NCBI GenBank assembly: GCA_002390025.1
Contig: DGRU01000139.1
Coordinates: 1,156-14,996 of the forward strand
Length of the DNA stretch: 13,841 bases
From: Lachnospiraceae bacterium UBA4380
GTDB lineage: Bacteria; Bacillota; Clostridia; Lachnospirales; Lachnospiraceae
Direction: 5' to 3'
The position numbers were made by a program, and so were the translations under genes. Shown one piece after another: positions 6,521 to 13,303 of the stretch. The notes under the pieces were generated by a model that was given only the letters and a program-made list of their open reading frames with translations, was not told the DNA's origin and did not search any database. Within the stretch, counting starts at the first letter, position 1, and every line of letters begins with the position of its first letter.

Positions 6521-8005
6521 TCAGGCCTCCGAGGAAGAGAGTCTCTTTTCAGTAAGAGACGTTCTGCCCCCTGCAGCCTTGTCTGCAAATCTTGCTGCAG
6601 TACCACTCTCAGGGCTGCTGCTCAGCTGCCTGCAGGTGCGCACGATCAGGACCAGGGCAATGGCAAAAGTCAGGATATCCGACAAAGGCATGGAATAGAG
6701 GACGCCGTCCAGTCCGAAGAAACGGGGAAGAAGGAGGGCGAAACCGACGCCGAAGACGATCTCACGCACCATGGAGAGCAAGGTGGATTCCACAGCCCTG
6801 CCCATGGCCTGCAGGAAGATAAAGCAGGCCTTGTTGACGCAGGCACAGATCATCATGCACAGATAGATCCGGAAAGCCCTGAGGGCAAATTCCGTATAAA
6901 AGCTGCTCTCGTTGGCTGCACCGAAAATGCTGATCAGCCGGGCGGGGAAGAATTCGACGATGACCAGGGCGACGGCACCGACGACGGCCTCAGCTGTGAG
7001 AAGGGTCATAAACAGCTCACGCACTCTGGACTTCAGGCCGGCACCCATGTTGAAGCCGACGATGGGGATGCAGCCTGCTGCCATACCGACGACAATGGAA
7101 ATCACGATCTGGAAGAACTTCATGACGATGCCCACGACCGCCATGGGGATCTGGGCATACTGTTCCTGCATAAAGACCGGATCCATGGCGCCATACTTGC
7201 GGATCATGTTGTTGATCGCTGCCATGGCTGCCACCAGGGAGATCTGGGACAGAAAGCTGGTGATACCGAGGATCAGTGTCCTTCTGCAGATTTCTGCCTC
7301 CAGGACAAAATCGCTCTTTTCCGGCCGCACGATCTTCATGTTGGCGATATACCAGACCGCAAGAACAGCCGTCGCGATCTGGCCGATGACGGTGGCCATT
7401 GCCGCGCCCATCATGCCCCATTTGAAGACAAAGATGAAAACAGGGTCCAGGATGATGTTGATCAAAGCGCCCGCCAGCGTAGATGCCATGGCAAATTTCG
7501 GGCTGCCGTCGGCGCGGATAATGGGGTTCATGGCCTGCCCGAACATGTAGAAGGGGATTCCAAGAGTGATATAGAAGAAATACTCCCTGGAATGCCTAAA
7601 GGTCTCTGCATTGACTGTGCCGCCGAACATGGCGATGATTCCGCTGCTGAAGATCAGATAGACGGCACAGAGGACAAGGCTTCCCGCAATGACCATGACC
7701 ACGGAATTACCGACGCTCTTCTTTGCCTTGCCGACGCGCTTCATGCCCAGGCTCAGACTGACAAAGGCACAGCAGCCGTCACCGATCATGACCGCGACGG
7801 CGAGGGCGATGACCGTCAGAGGAAATACGACCGTGTTGGCGGCGTTGCCGTAGGAGCCAAGATAGGCCGCATTTGCGATGAAAATCTGGTCCACGATGTT
7901 GTACAGTGCCCCGACGAGCAGGGAGATGATGCAGGGGACGGAGTATCTGCGCATGAGTACGCTGATCTTCTCCTCCCCGAGAAACTGATTTGATGCCTGT
8001 TCCAT
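6521..8005 (-). CDS. MATE-family multidrug/Na+ (or H+) antiporter, MepA-like
   Basis: A 494-residue membrane protein with about 12 hydrophobic segments, typical of the MATE family of drug or toxin exporters driven by Na+ or H+ gradients. The N-terminus FLGEEKISVLMRRYSVPCII, followed by SLLVGALYNIVDQIFIA, is a standard clostridial MepA/DinF-like MATE start. Other family segments are GIPFYMFGQAMNPIIRADG and GMAAGCIPIVGFNMGAG, which mark the two pseudo-symmetric halves. The ATG at 8005 is chosen because AAGGAAGG lies 6 nt upstream and family similarity begins there. An in-frame ATG at 8107 (with AAAGGA upstream) would add 34 polar residues and cannot be excluded. The Ser-rich C-terminus is poorly conserved. 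The gene is preceded by a long structured leader with two terminator-like hairpins, so its transcription may be attenuated. Its substrate is unknown. Confidence 0.93.
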   Translation of the reverse strand: MEQASNQFLGEEKISVLMRRYSVPCIISLLVGALYNIVDQIFIANAAYLGSYGNAANTVVFPLTVIALAVAVMIGDGCCAFVSLSLGMKRVGKAKKSVGNSVVMVIAGSLVLCAVYLIFSSGIIAMFGGTVNAETFRHSREYFFYITLGIPFYMFGQAMNPIIRADGSPKFAMASTLAGALINIILDPVFIFVFKWGMMGAAMATVIGQIATAVLAVWYIANMKIVRPEKSDFVLEAEICRRTLILGITSFLSQISLVAAMAAINNMIRKYGAMDPVFMQEQYAQIPMAVVGIVMKFFQIVISIVVGMAAGCIPIVGFNMGAGLKSRVRELFMTLLTAEAVVGAVALVIVEFFPARLISIFGAANESSFYTEFALRAFRIYLCMMICACVNKACFIFLQAMGRAVESTLLSMVREIVFGVGFALLLPRFFGLDGVLYSMPLSDILTFAIALVLIVRTCRQLSSSPESGTAARFADKAAGGRTSLTEKRLSSSEA

Positions 8006-8062
8006 TTTCTGCCTTCCTTTCTGATTCACTTTTTCCGACATGCTTTCCGGCCGCTCTGCTCT

Positions 8063-8078
8063 CTCCCCTGCAGGGGAG
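8063..8078. repeat. Perfect 16-bp palindrome CTCCCCTGCAGGGGAG in the MATE leader
   Basis: The sequence is fully self-complementary and lies 58 bp upstream of the chosen MATE start, between the terminator hairpin and the gene. In RNA it could form a 6-bp stem with a UGCA loop; in DNA it could be an operator. Confidence 0.5.
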
Positions 8079-8140
8079 GCCTTTCGCTGCCAGGGCATCT
8101 CTGTCATTTTCGATCCTTTTGACAACTTTGAAAAACTATG

Positions 8141-8192
8141 AAAAAAGAGCGCGCGGCCGCAGGCATTTCTTTCCTGCGGGCCACACGCTCTT
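8141..8192 (-). terminator. Strong intrinsic terminator in the leader of the MATE gene
   Basis: On the minus strand AAGAGCGTGTGGCCCGCAGG (8192-8173) pairs with CCTGCGGCCGCGCGCTCTT (8163-8145) around a 9-nt loop. The result is 19 pairs, with two G-U pairs and one bulged C, and the 3' arm runs into six T. It lies 136 nt before the MATE ATG. It also has a T-rich tail on the plus strand (TTTTGTTTTT), so it may work in both directions. It is either the second terminator of the upstream DMT gene or the regulated terminator of a MATE attenuator. Confidence 0.85.
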
Positions 8193-8229
8193 TTGTTTTT
8201 CCAAGTCGTCTCCGAACTGTTTTTGCAAT

Positions 8230-8277
8230 AAAAAACGTGTGGCATGCAACCGGACTTACGCAGTTACGCCACACGTT
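8230..8277 (-). terminator. First leader hairpin with U6 tract (terminator or aptamer-like stem)
   Basis: On the minus strand AACGTGTGGC (8277-8268) pairs perfectly with GCCACACGTT (8243-8234). Inside it, GTAACTG (8267-8261) pairs with CGGTTGC (8252-8246), with an 8-nt loop and a two-base AT bulge, giving 17 pairs. It ends in six T (8235-8230). It begins two or three nt after the predicted transcription start of the MATE leader and about 48 nt after the DMT stop. Its 3' arm can alternatively pair with the 5' arm of the next hairpin. Confidence 0.75.
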
Positions 8278-8285
8278 GTGAAGGT

Positions 8286-8315
8286 ATTTTAAAAAATGAC
8301 AGGGAGATTTGTCAA
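8286..8315 (-). promoter_or_regulatory. Candidate sigma-A promoter for the MATE leader
   Basis: On the minus strand the -35 box is a perfect TTGACA (8310-8315), the spacer is 18 bp and the -10 box is TAAAAT (8286-8291, 5/6). Predicted start is near 8279, giving a MATE leader of about 275 nt that begins with the first hairpin. It is located between the DMT stop codon and the MATE gene. Confidence 0.65.
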
Positions 8316-8324
8316 GCCTGTTTT

Positions 8325-9281
8325 TTAGGTTTTTTTGGGAGACAGGGGACGGTTCTTTGTCTCCTTCGGGGAGGAGACAAAGAACCGTCCCCTGTCTCCC
8401 CCGTTGCTGATCACGATTGCGCCCAGGACCAGGACGATTCCGATCACCTCATACAGGCTCAGCATTTCTTGATAGATCACTGTCCCCAGGATGGTGGCTA
8501 CAACGGGTTCCACCGAAGCGATGATAGCTGCCTGTCCGTTCTCGACGCCCTGCAGTCCCCGCGTATACAGAATGTAGGGAAGGACTGTGGTAAACACGCC
8601 GTAGAGGACGACCAATCCGGTCTGGGAGGGGGATGTACTCACCGCCCGCCGGATGTTACTCATGGAAATAAAGGGGATGGTCCCGACAGAAGCAAATAAA
8701 AAGGTGTAAAAAGAAATCGTAAAGCTCCTGTAGCCCCGCTCGAGGGCAAAACGCCCGAAGATGGAGTAGAGGGCATAGCCCAGGCCTGCACCAAGTCCGA
8801 CAATAAATCCCTGCAGGGTCATGGCACTGTCTCCGGCCAGCATTCCGCTGACACAAATACAGCCCACCAGGGTCAGAACCAGTGCCGACAGCTTTCTGGA
8901 AGTGATCTTCTCCCGAAAGAGGATGGCGGAGAGGACAATGACGATCGCAGGTGCCGTGTACAGCAGGACCGCCGCCACCGCCAGGGAAGTCAGACGGATG
9001 GTTGTGAAGTAGCAGAGATTGAAGAAAACAATGCTGAGAAGGCCCGTTCCCAAAAAGCACCACAGGTCACGCAGGTGCACGCGGAAGAGGCTCCTGTCCC
9101 GGACTGCCAGAACCAGAAAGAGGCAGACGGCGGTCACGATAGACCTCAGAAAGACGATCTCGAAGGAGGAACAGCCGATCTTACCCAGGACGCGGACAAA
9201 CAGGCCCATGCTTCCCCACATGGCCCCGGCGGTCAGGATGAAAAGCGGCGCAAAGCGATCCGCCGCACTTTTTTGCTGCAT
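8325..9281 (-). CDS. EamA/DMT-superfamily transporter with repeat-derived C-terminal tail
   Basis: A 318-residue membrane protein with about ten hydrophobic helices in two EamA repeats, the drug/metabolite transporter pattern (RhaT/YdcZ-type permeases exporting metabolites or amino acids). Family features are the N-terminal AGAMWGSMGLFVR with the substrate-path glycines, the first-repeat end LTLVGCICVSGML and the second-repeat start GLGAGLGYALYSIFGR. The second repeat includes IIASVEPVVATILGTVIYQE, a typical DMT signature. The ATG at 9281 has AAGGAG about 8-9 nt upstream. The natural fold ends near residue 292 (LVLGAIVISNG). Residues 295-315 are encoded entirely by a 64-bp palindromic repeat and are not transporter sequence. 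Substrate unknown. It follows the Nudix gene by 124 bp in the same orientation. Confidence 0.92.
   Translation of the reverse strand: MQQKSAADRFAPLFILTAGAMWGSMGLFVRVLGKIGCSSFEIVFLRSIVTAVCLFLVLAVRDRSLFRVHLRDLWCFLGTGLLSIVFFNLCYFTTIRLTSLAVAAVLLYTAPAIVIVLSAILFREKITSRKLSALVLTLVGCICVSGMLAGDSAMTLQGFIVGLGAGLGYALYSIFGRFALERGYRSFTISFYTFLFASVGTIPFISMSNIRRAVSTSPSQTGLVVLYGVFTTVLPYILYTRGLQGVENGQAAIIASVEPVVATILGTVIYQEMLSLYEVIGIVLVLGAIVISNGGDRGRFFVSSPKETKNRPLSPKKT
8337..8400. repeat. REP-like palindromic repeat, copy 2 (perfect inverted repeat)
   Basis: Two 28-bp arms (8337-8364 and 8373-8400) are exact reverse complements around the 8-nt loop TTCGGGGA. The left arm is identical to the core of copy 1 at 6401-6428 in the same orientation. 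The element lies inside the 3' end of the DMT coding sequence. No U tract follows on either strand, so it is not a canonical terminator. Confidence 0.95.
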
Positions 9282-9405
9282 GGCTATTATCTCCTTATGT
9301 CAAAAACATACCTGTTGGTGACCGCAGTCCCGAACTCACAAATAAATAAATTTCATTACGGCCTTACAGTTCTTACACCGCACGTGCTGCCGCTCTCACA
9401 GGCAA

Positions 9406-10152
9406 TCAACCCGTGTGGGCGCGCCTTACGATGCGCCGCAGCTTATCGAGCATGGTCTCCGGCCGCTGAATTCCGCCGGAAGGTTTTCCCGGGCCGTCTC
9501 CCTGCCCCTTTTGACCCCTGTTTGCGGAACCGGCGGATCGGAAGGAATCACCCGAATCCTCCGGGGCTTGTGCCTCCGACGATGCGGCAGCGTTTTTCTG
9601 CTCTTCCATGGCGAGGAAACTCCGGTAGGCCATGATGCCGGCAACTGTCTTGGCGTCCTGGATCTCTCCCGCAAAAATACGATTGCAAAGATCATCCAGG
9701 GACATGATGCAGAGCTCGATCTCCTCCGCCTCGTCCAGATGCTGGGAGCTCACCGGCTCGAGATCTCTGGCCAGATAAATATCCGTCGACTCGTTGCACC
9801 AGGCGATCGCGGTCAGGATATGGGCAAGTTTGGTCATCCTGCCGGGGCGGTATCCTGTCTCCTCTTCCAGCTCGCGGGCTGCGGTCACAGCCGGGTCCTC
9901 TCCGGAGGAATCCCGGGCTCCGGCCGGAAGTTCCAGCGCCTCTCGGTCGATGGCGGGACGGAACTGGCGGATCAGCAGAATGCGTCCGTCCGGCAGGACG
10001 GGCACCGTGCAGGCGCCGCCTCCCTTTTTGTGGTGGACGTAGTCCCATGTCTGTACCTGCCCGTCGGGCAGGACCATGGTATCTCTGTAGAATTCCAGGA
10101 CCGCGCCGGCACTGGCCAGCTGACGGTCTGTCCTGTGGAGTTTATGTTCCAT
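9406..10152 (-). CDS. Nudix hydrolase, ADP-ribose pyrophosphatase-like, with long C-terminal tail
   Basis: A 248-residue protein whose first ~185 residues form a Nudix domain of the ADP-ribose pyrophosphatase (NudF) type, which would split ADP-ribose into AMP and ribose 5-phosphate using Mg2+. The Nudix box spans about 78-101: GARDSSGE, then seven residues, then RELEEETGY. The first gap (G to E) has six residues instead of the usual five. The preceding REALELPAG and IRQFRPAI segments are typical of ADPRases. The start is ATG at 10152, with GGGAGG 8 nt upstream; the open frame upstream of it has no family similarity. Residues about 187-231 are a polar Ser/Gly/Gln/Pro-rich linker, and the last 17 (ETMLDKLRRIVRRAHTG) form a basic amphipathic segment. 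The substrate is inferred from family resemblance only. Confidence 0.9.
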   Translation of the reverse strand: MEHKLHRTDRQLASAGAVLEFYRDTMVLPDGQVQTWDYVHHKKGGGACTVPVLPDGRILLIRQFRPAIDREALELPAGARDSSGEDPAVTAARELEEETGYRPGRMTKLAHILTAIAWCNESTDIYLARDLEPVSSQHLDEAEEIELCIMSLDDLCNRIFAGEIQDAKTVAGIMAYRSFLAMEEQKNAAASSEAQAPEDSGDSFRSAGSANRGQKGQGDGPGKPSGGIQRPETMLDKLRRIVRRAHTG

Positions 10153-10290
10153 ACCATATACCTCCCTGTATTCCTGTCTGCAGTCATCATCCCCGGCGTC
10201 ATGATCCCGCACGCATGTCCGGACACCCCGCTGGCGCCGTCAATTGCCCGGGCGGGCTTATCCTTATCGCCCAGGCAGGCTTATCATCCG

Positions 10291-10314
10291 GGAACTCTTA
10301 TTGGAACTCTTATT
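10291..10314. repeat. Tandem 12-bp repeat GGAACTCTTATT x2 just after murF
   Basis: Two exact head-to-tail copies (10291-10302 and 10303-10314) directly follow the murF stop codon at 10316-10318. The rest of the 163-bp gap to the Nudix gene has a second short duplication (GGCTTATC) but no clear terminator. Confidence 0.8.
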
Positions 10315-10315
10315 G

Positions 10316-11770
10316 TCACATCAGCGATTCTGCTTTTTTGCGGCTGACGGCAGCGAGTTTATCGAGGGCCATGCTGTGGGACGCCTTGAAGAGCAGGGCA
10401 GTTCCCGGCTCTGTGATCTCTTCTACCGCTTTTGCAGCCGATTCCCTGTCGGGAAAAGACCTGACATCCAAAAGGCCTCTTAGTTTTGCCTCATCCGCCA
10501 TGTCCTCCGAGAGCGCTCCCACCGTGATCAGTGTGTCGAGCCCGGCCTGAGCAGCCGCGGCGCCGACCTCGCGGTGAAGCTGCTGCGCAAAGTCTCCCTG
10601 CTCGAGCATATCGCCCAGAACAGCGGCTTTTTTCGGGGTGGGCAGGCAGGCCAGTACCTGCAGGGAGGATTTCATGGAATCGGGGCTGGCATTGTAGGTG
10701 TCGTCGAAGAGCAGAATATCGCCGTATTTTTCACAGGCCATGCGCTGGCCGGCAAAATCTTCGATTCCCGCACGGATCTCTTCGGATGTCATGCCCAGCA
10801 GGTCGCCGACGCCCGCCGCGATGGAGGCGGGGTAGATCAGGTGCATGCCGGCAGCCGGAATGCGGACCTGCAGGGAATCCCGTCCATCAGGCATTCTGAT
10901 GGTGCAGACTGTGGACATTTCCGCTTCAAAGGCATTTGCGTCCACACTGCCGATCTCAACGCGGGCATCCAGGACGCGGTAGCTGCAGATGTCTCCCTTT
11001 CCGGCGTAAAAAATCCTGTGCCTTGCCAGGAGCGAGGGCTCCACAGCGATCTTCGGCAGAAAATCATCATCGCCGCACAGAATCGCCTGCGACCCGGATG
11101 ACATTCCCTCGAAGATCTCCTTTTTGGCCCGGAAAATATTCTCGCGGCTTCCCAGGATCCCGATATGGGCTGTCCCGATATTGGTGATCACAGCGATGTC
11201 AGGCGCGGCGATCTGCGAGAGGCGCCGGATCTCCCCGAGGTGGTTCATGCCCATCTCGAGGACCATGACCTGGTCCTCTGCCGAGAGGCCGAAGATCGTC
11301 ATAGGCAGTCCGATATCATTGTTGAAATTTCCGGAGGTTGCGTGGACCCTGAAATGCCTGGACAGAACGGAGGCGACCATCTCACGGCAGGTCGTCTTGC
11401 CGACACTGCCTGTGATCCCGACCACTTTGACATCATATTTCATCCTGTAATAGTGGGCCAGGTCTCCCAGGGCATGCCTGGTATCCTTCACCAGAACATA
11501 GAATTTCCCGGGCAGCAGACTCTCCGGCTCCCTGCTCACCACGCATCCGGCGGCGCCCTGCTTCAGGGACGCGTCCACGTAGGCATGTCCGTCAAAGCGC
11601 TCACCGCTAAGGGCAAAAAAGACGCAGCCCTTTGTAATCTTGCGGCTGTCTGTGACAACAGACAGGATCTCCATATGGGGGACAGAAACTGTTTCCTCTG
11701 TCCCCTGCGGCGCCATGAGGAGTTTTCCTCCGGTCGCCTGCAGCAGCTCTTCGAGATATATTTTTTCCAT
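10316..11770 (-). CDS. murF: UDP-N-acetylmuramoyl-tripeptide--D-alanyl-D-alanine ligase
   Basis: A 484-residue Mur ligase that uses ATP to join D-Ala-D-Ala to UDP-MurNAc-tripeptide in the cytoplasm, the last soluble step of peptidoglycan precursor synthesis. Domain 1 has the substrate motif VVTDSRKI (38-45). Domain 2 has the P-loop GITGSVGKTT (118-127), GNFNNDIGLP (147-156), LEMGMNHLGEI (171-181) and NIGTAHIG (197-204). Domain 3 has FDDTYNASPDSM (355-366) and AVLGDMLEQG. The start is ATG at 11770, with GGAGG 6 nt upstream; an ATG two codons earlier overlaps the Shine-Dalgarno. The usual N in the HxxYNAL motif is replaced by P (HLIYPASIA, 310-318). Residues 22-31 are encoded by a REP-like hairpin and make the GGKL-to-DSR interval about nine residues longer than usual. 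It lies downstream of ddl, which makes its substrate. Confidence 0.96.
   Translation of the reverse strand: MEKIYLEELLQATGGKLLMAPQGTEETVSVPHMEILSVVTDSRKITKGCVFFALSGERFDGHAYVDASLKQGAAGCVVSREPESLLPGKFYVLVKDTRHALGDLAHYYRMKYDVKVVGITGSVGKTTCREMVASVLSRHFRVHATSGNFNNDIGLPMTIFGLSAEDQVMVLEMGMNHLGEIRRLSQIAAPDIAVITNIGTAHIGILGSRENIFRAKKEIFEGMSSGSQAILCGDDDFLPKIAVEPSLLARHRIFYAGKGDICSYRVLDARVEIGSVDANAFEAEMSTVCTIRMPDGRDSLQVRIPAAGMHLIYPASIAAGVGDLLGMTSEEIRAGIEDFAGQRMACEKYGDILLFDDTYNASPDSMKSSLQVLACLPTPKKAAVLGDMLEQGDFAQQLHREVGAAAAQAGLDTLITVGALSEDMADEAKLRGLLDVRSFPDRESAAKAVEEITEPGTALLFKASHSMALDKLAAVSRKKAESLM
11678..11705. repeat. Inverted repeat GGGGACAG/CTGTCCCC inside murF
   Basis: Perfect 8-bp arms (11678-11685 and 11698-11705) surround a 12-nt centre containing AAACTGTTT. 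The 28-nt size and the GACAG-(G/A)GGA-GTTTC/TGTC layout resemble the two REP-like elements near the MATE gene. It falls in the N-terminal domain of murF and stays in frame. Confidence 0.6.
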
Positions 11771-11869
11771 TTCCATCCTCCGTCTGTTTGCACAGGGCTG
11801 AGCAAAGCAGCTCTCTGTTTTCAAGATCCTGTGGTGCGGGACCGGCCGGAATCCGCCCTGCCTGCAGAC

Positions 11870-11907
11870 CCGCAGACGTCCCGCTTTTTTTCCGGCGGGT
11901 CCTGCGG
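11870..11907 (-). other. GC-rich hairpin between ddl and murF
   Basis: On the minus strand CCGCAG (11907-11902) pairs with CTGCGG (11875-11870), and CCCGC (11899-11895) pairs with GCGGG (11884-11880). An internal loop separates the two stems and the terminal loop contains seven A. No U tract follows, so it is not a standard terminator. It may tune mRNA stability or expression between the two genes. Confidence 0.45.
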
Positions 11908-11924
11908 CATGCTCTGCCCCGCAA

Positions 11925-13043
11925 TCACTTGCGGCCGCGGAGCCTGAGGCCGTCCTCAACGATTTTTTCGCACAGCTTCTCATAGCTGATGCCCACGGCA
12001 GCCGCTTCCTGGGGAACCAGGCTGGTCTGTGTCATGCCCGGCAGTGTGTTGACCTCGATAAACCAGACCTTGTCCTCCTTGTCGATCATGAAATCACTTC
12101 GCGAATAGGTCGAGAGGCCCATGATCTTGTGTACCTGGAGAGCCATCCGCCCCATTTCCTTTTCAATCTCGGGCTGAACGCGTCCGGGACAGATCTCCTC
12201 AGTGGCACCGGCTTTGTACTTGTTGGAATAGTTATAAAAACTGATCCTGGGAACGATCTCTACAGAGGGAAGGGCCTGGCCGCAGAGAACGCCGCAAGTA
12301 AATTCCCTTCCGTCGATGAACTGCTCCGTCATGAAGGAATTCCCGAAAGAGAGACATTTGCGGACCGCTTCCTCCAGATCCTCCTTGTGCCGGACTATAT
12401 ACACGCCGACGGAAGAACCGCCGTCCGGGGTCTTTACGACGCAGGGCACATCTGTCTGGTGGCAGACAGATGAGATGAACTGCTCTTTTTCTTCCGTTCC
12501 TCCTTGGCTGCTGACAAAATCCCAGCGGCGGAAAGCAGGTGTTCGCACACCGCGGGGACCGACGATCATCTTGGTGATCATCTTGTCCATGGCCATGGAG
12601 GCACCCAGATGACCGGAACCGGTATAGGGGATCCCGAGCATGTCGAAGGTCGCCTGGACACGGCCGTCTTCACCGTTTTTGCCGTGCAGGGCGATAAAGA
12701 CTATATCGGATGCTGCGCAGAGTTCGAGGACATGTTTCCCGAACAGCGAGGAGCTCTTCCACTTTCTGGACTTTTTCACAGCTTTCAGGTCCGGTGCCTG
12801 TCCGTCAAAGGAATACTGCGGAATCTCGGGAAGGTTCTCAAAAAGAGCCTCCGGATCAAAGCTTTCGGCCTGGTCTTCCTCATCTTCAAAGCCCATATAC
12901 AGATCCGCGAGGACTGCCTTGTGCCCTCCGGCGCGGAGAGCGCCGCAGACGCGGGATCCCGTCAGGAATGAAATGTTCCGCTCCGTGCTGAGTCCTCCGC
13001 ACAGAACAACGATTTTTAACTCTTTCAATGTATTGTATTTCAA
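11925..13043 (-). CDS. ddl: D-alanine--D-alanine ligase
   Basis: A 372-residue ATP-grasp enzyme making D-Ala-D-Ala for peptidoglycan. Motifs in order: GGLSTERNIS (16-25), IALHGKNGEDGRVQ (117-130), YTGSG (140-144), VVKTPDGGSSVGV (202-214), EQFIDGREFT (240-249), the omega-loop FYNYSNKYKAGATE (269-282), SRSDFM (314-319) and FIEVNTLPGMT (328-338). The Tyr/Lys-containing omega loop is of the D-Ala-D-Ala type rather than the VanA/D-lactate type. The start is TTG at 13043 with GGAGG 7 nt upstream; the longer open frame to 13229 has unrelated composition and covers the promoter. An acidic insertion (about 52-72) and a basic one (87-97) separate the first two motifs. murF follows after 154 bp with no obvious terminator or promoter, so the two are probably cotranscribed. 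Confidence 0.95.
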   Translation of the reverse strand: MKYNTLKELKIVVLCGGLSTERNISFLTGSRVCGALRAGGHKAVLADLYMGFEDEEDQAESFDPEALFENLPEIPQYSFDGQAPDLKAVKKSRKWKSSSLFGKHVLELCAASDIVFIALHGKNGEDGRVQATFDMLGIPYTGSGHLGASMAMDKMITKMIVGPRGVRTPAFRRWDFVSSQGGTEEKEQFISSVCHQTDVPCVVKTPDGGSSVGVYIVRHKEDLEEAVRKCLSFGNSFMTEQFIDGREFTCGVLCGQALPSVEIVPRISFYNYSNKYKAGATEEICPGRVQPEIEKEMGRMALQVHKIMGLSTYSRSDFMIDKEDKVWFIEVNTLPGMTQTSLVPQEAAAVGISYEKLCEKIVEDGLRLRGRK

Positions 13044-13050
13044 AAGATTT

Positions 13051-13055
13051 CCTCC
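13051..13055 (-). promoter_or_regulatory. Ribosome binding site that fixes the TTG start of ddl
   Basis: The minus strand reads GGAGG, then AAATCTT, then TTG. No ATG occurs in frame near this point, and conserved ligase sequence begins 10 residues later. Confidence 0.72.
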
Positions 13056-13122
13056 GGTGAGAGCCTGCGCCTGCAGCGCCGGACTCCCGAGAAAAATACT
13101 GTTGATATGGCTGTTAATGTCT

Positions 13123-13152
13123 ATGATAAAACAGCGTGCAAGGCGGACGCAA
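13123..13152 (-). promoter_or_regulatory. Candidate promoter of ddl-murF
   Basis: On the minus strand -10 TATCAT (13123-13128, 5/6) follows -35 TTGCGT (13147-13152, only TTG conserved) with an 18-bp spacer. It lies between the glgP terminator and the ddl start, leaving a leader of about 70 nt. Confidence 0.4.
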
Positions 13153-13227
13153 GCGCTGATTTCCAATGAACCGGGCTGCATCGGGGCATTCGCTCTGCTT
13201 TCTGCCCTGATGTCACAGCGTCCTCGC

Positions 13228-13269
13228 AAAAAGCCGCAGGGACCGGCTGTGTCCAGCCGGACCTGCGGC
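13228..13269 (-). terminator. Intrinsic terminator of glgP
   Basis: On the minus strand GCCGCAGG and CCGGCTG (13269-13262, 13260-13254) pair with CAGCCGG and CCTGCGGC (13249-13243, 13240-13233) around a 4-nt loop, followed by TTTTT (13232-13228). It begins about 35 nt after the glgP stop. Confidence 0.92.
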
Positions 13270-13303
13270 CCTTTTACTCTAGCTTACTTTTATATATTTC
13301 AGC

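Noticed and set aside
6464..7993. Plus-strand 509-codon open frame opposite the MATE gene
   Set aside because: Composition is dominated by Asp, His and Gly from complementing hydrophobic codons; no recognisable domain.
8006..8245. Extension of the MATE frame to an ATG at 8245
   Set aside because: This start lies inside the first leader hairpin, has no Shine-Dalgarno, and the frame would run through the second hairpin and its U tract. The segment has no similarity to MATE N-termini.
6376..8400. CRISPR array or insertion sequence
   Set aside because: Only two repeat copies 1.9 kb apart with a normal gene between them, no regular spacers, no transposase and no target-site duplication seen.
13044..13229. 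N-terminal extension of the ddl frame to 13229
   Set aside because: It would span the candidate promoter, has no family similarity, and a strong Shine-Dalgarno sits before the TTG at 13043.
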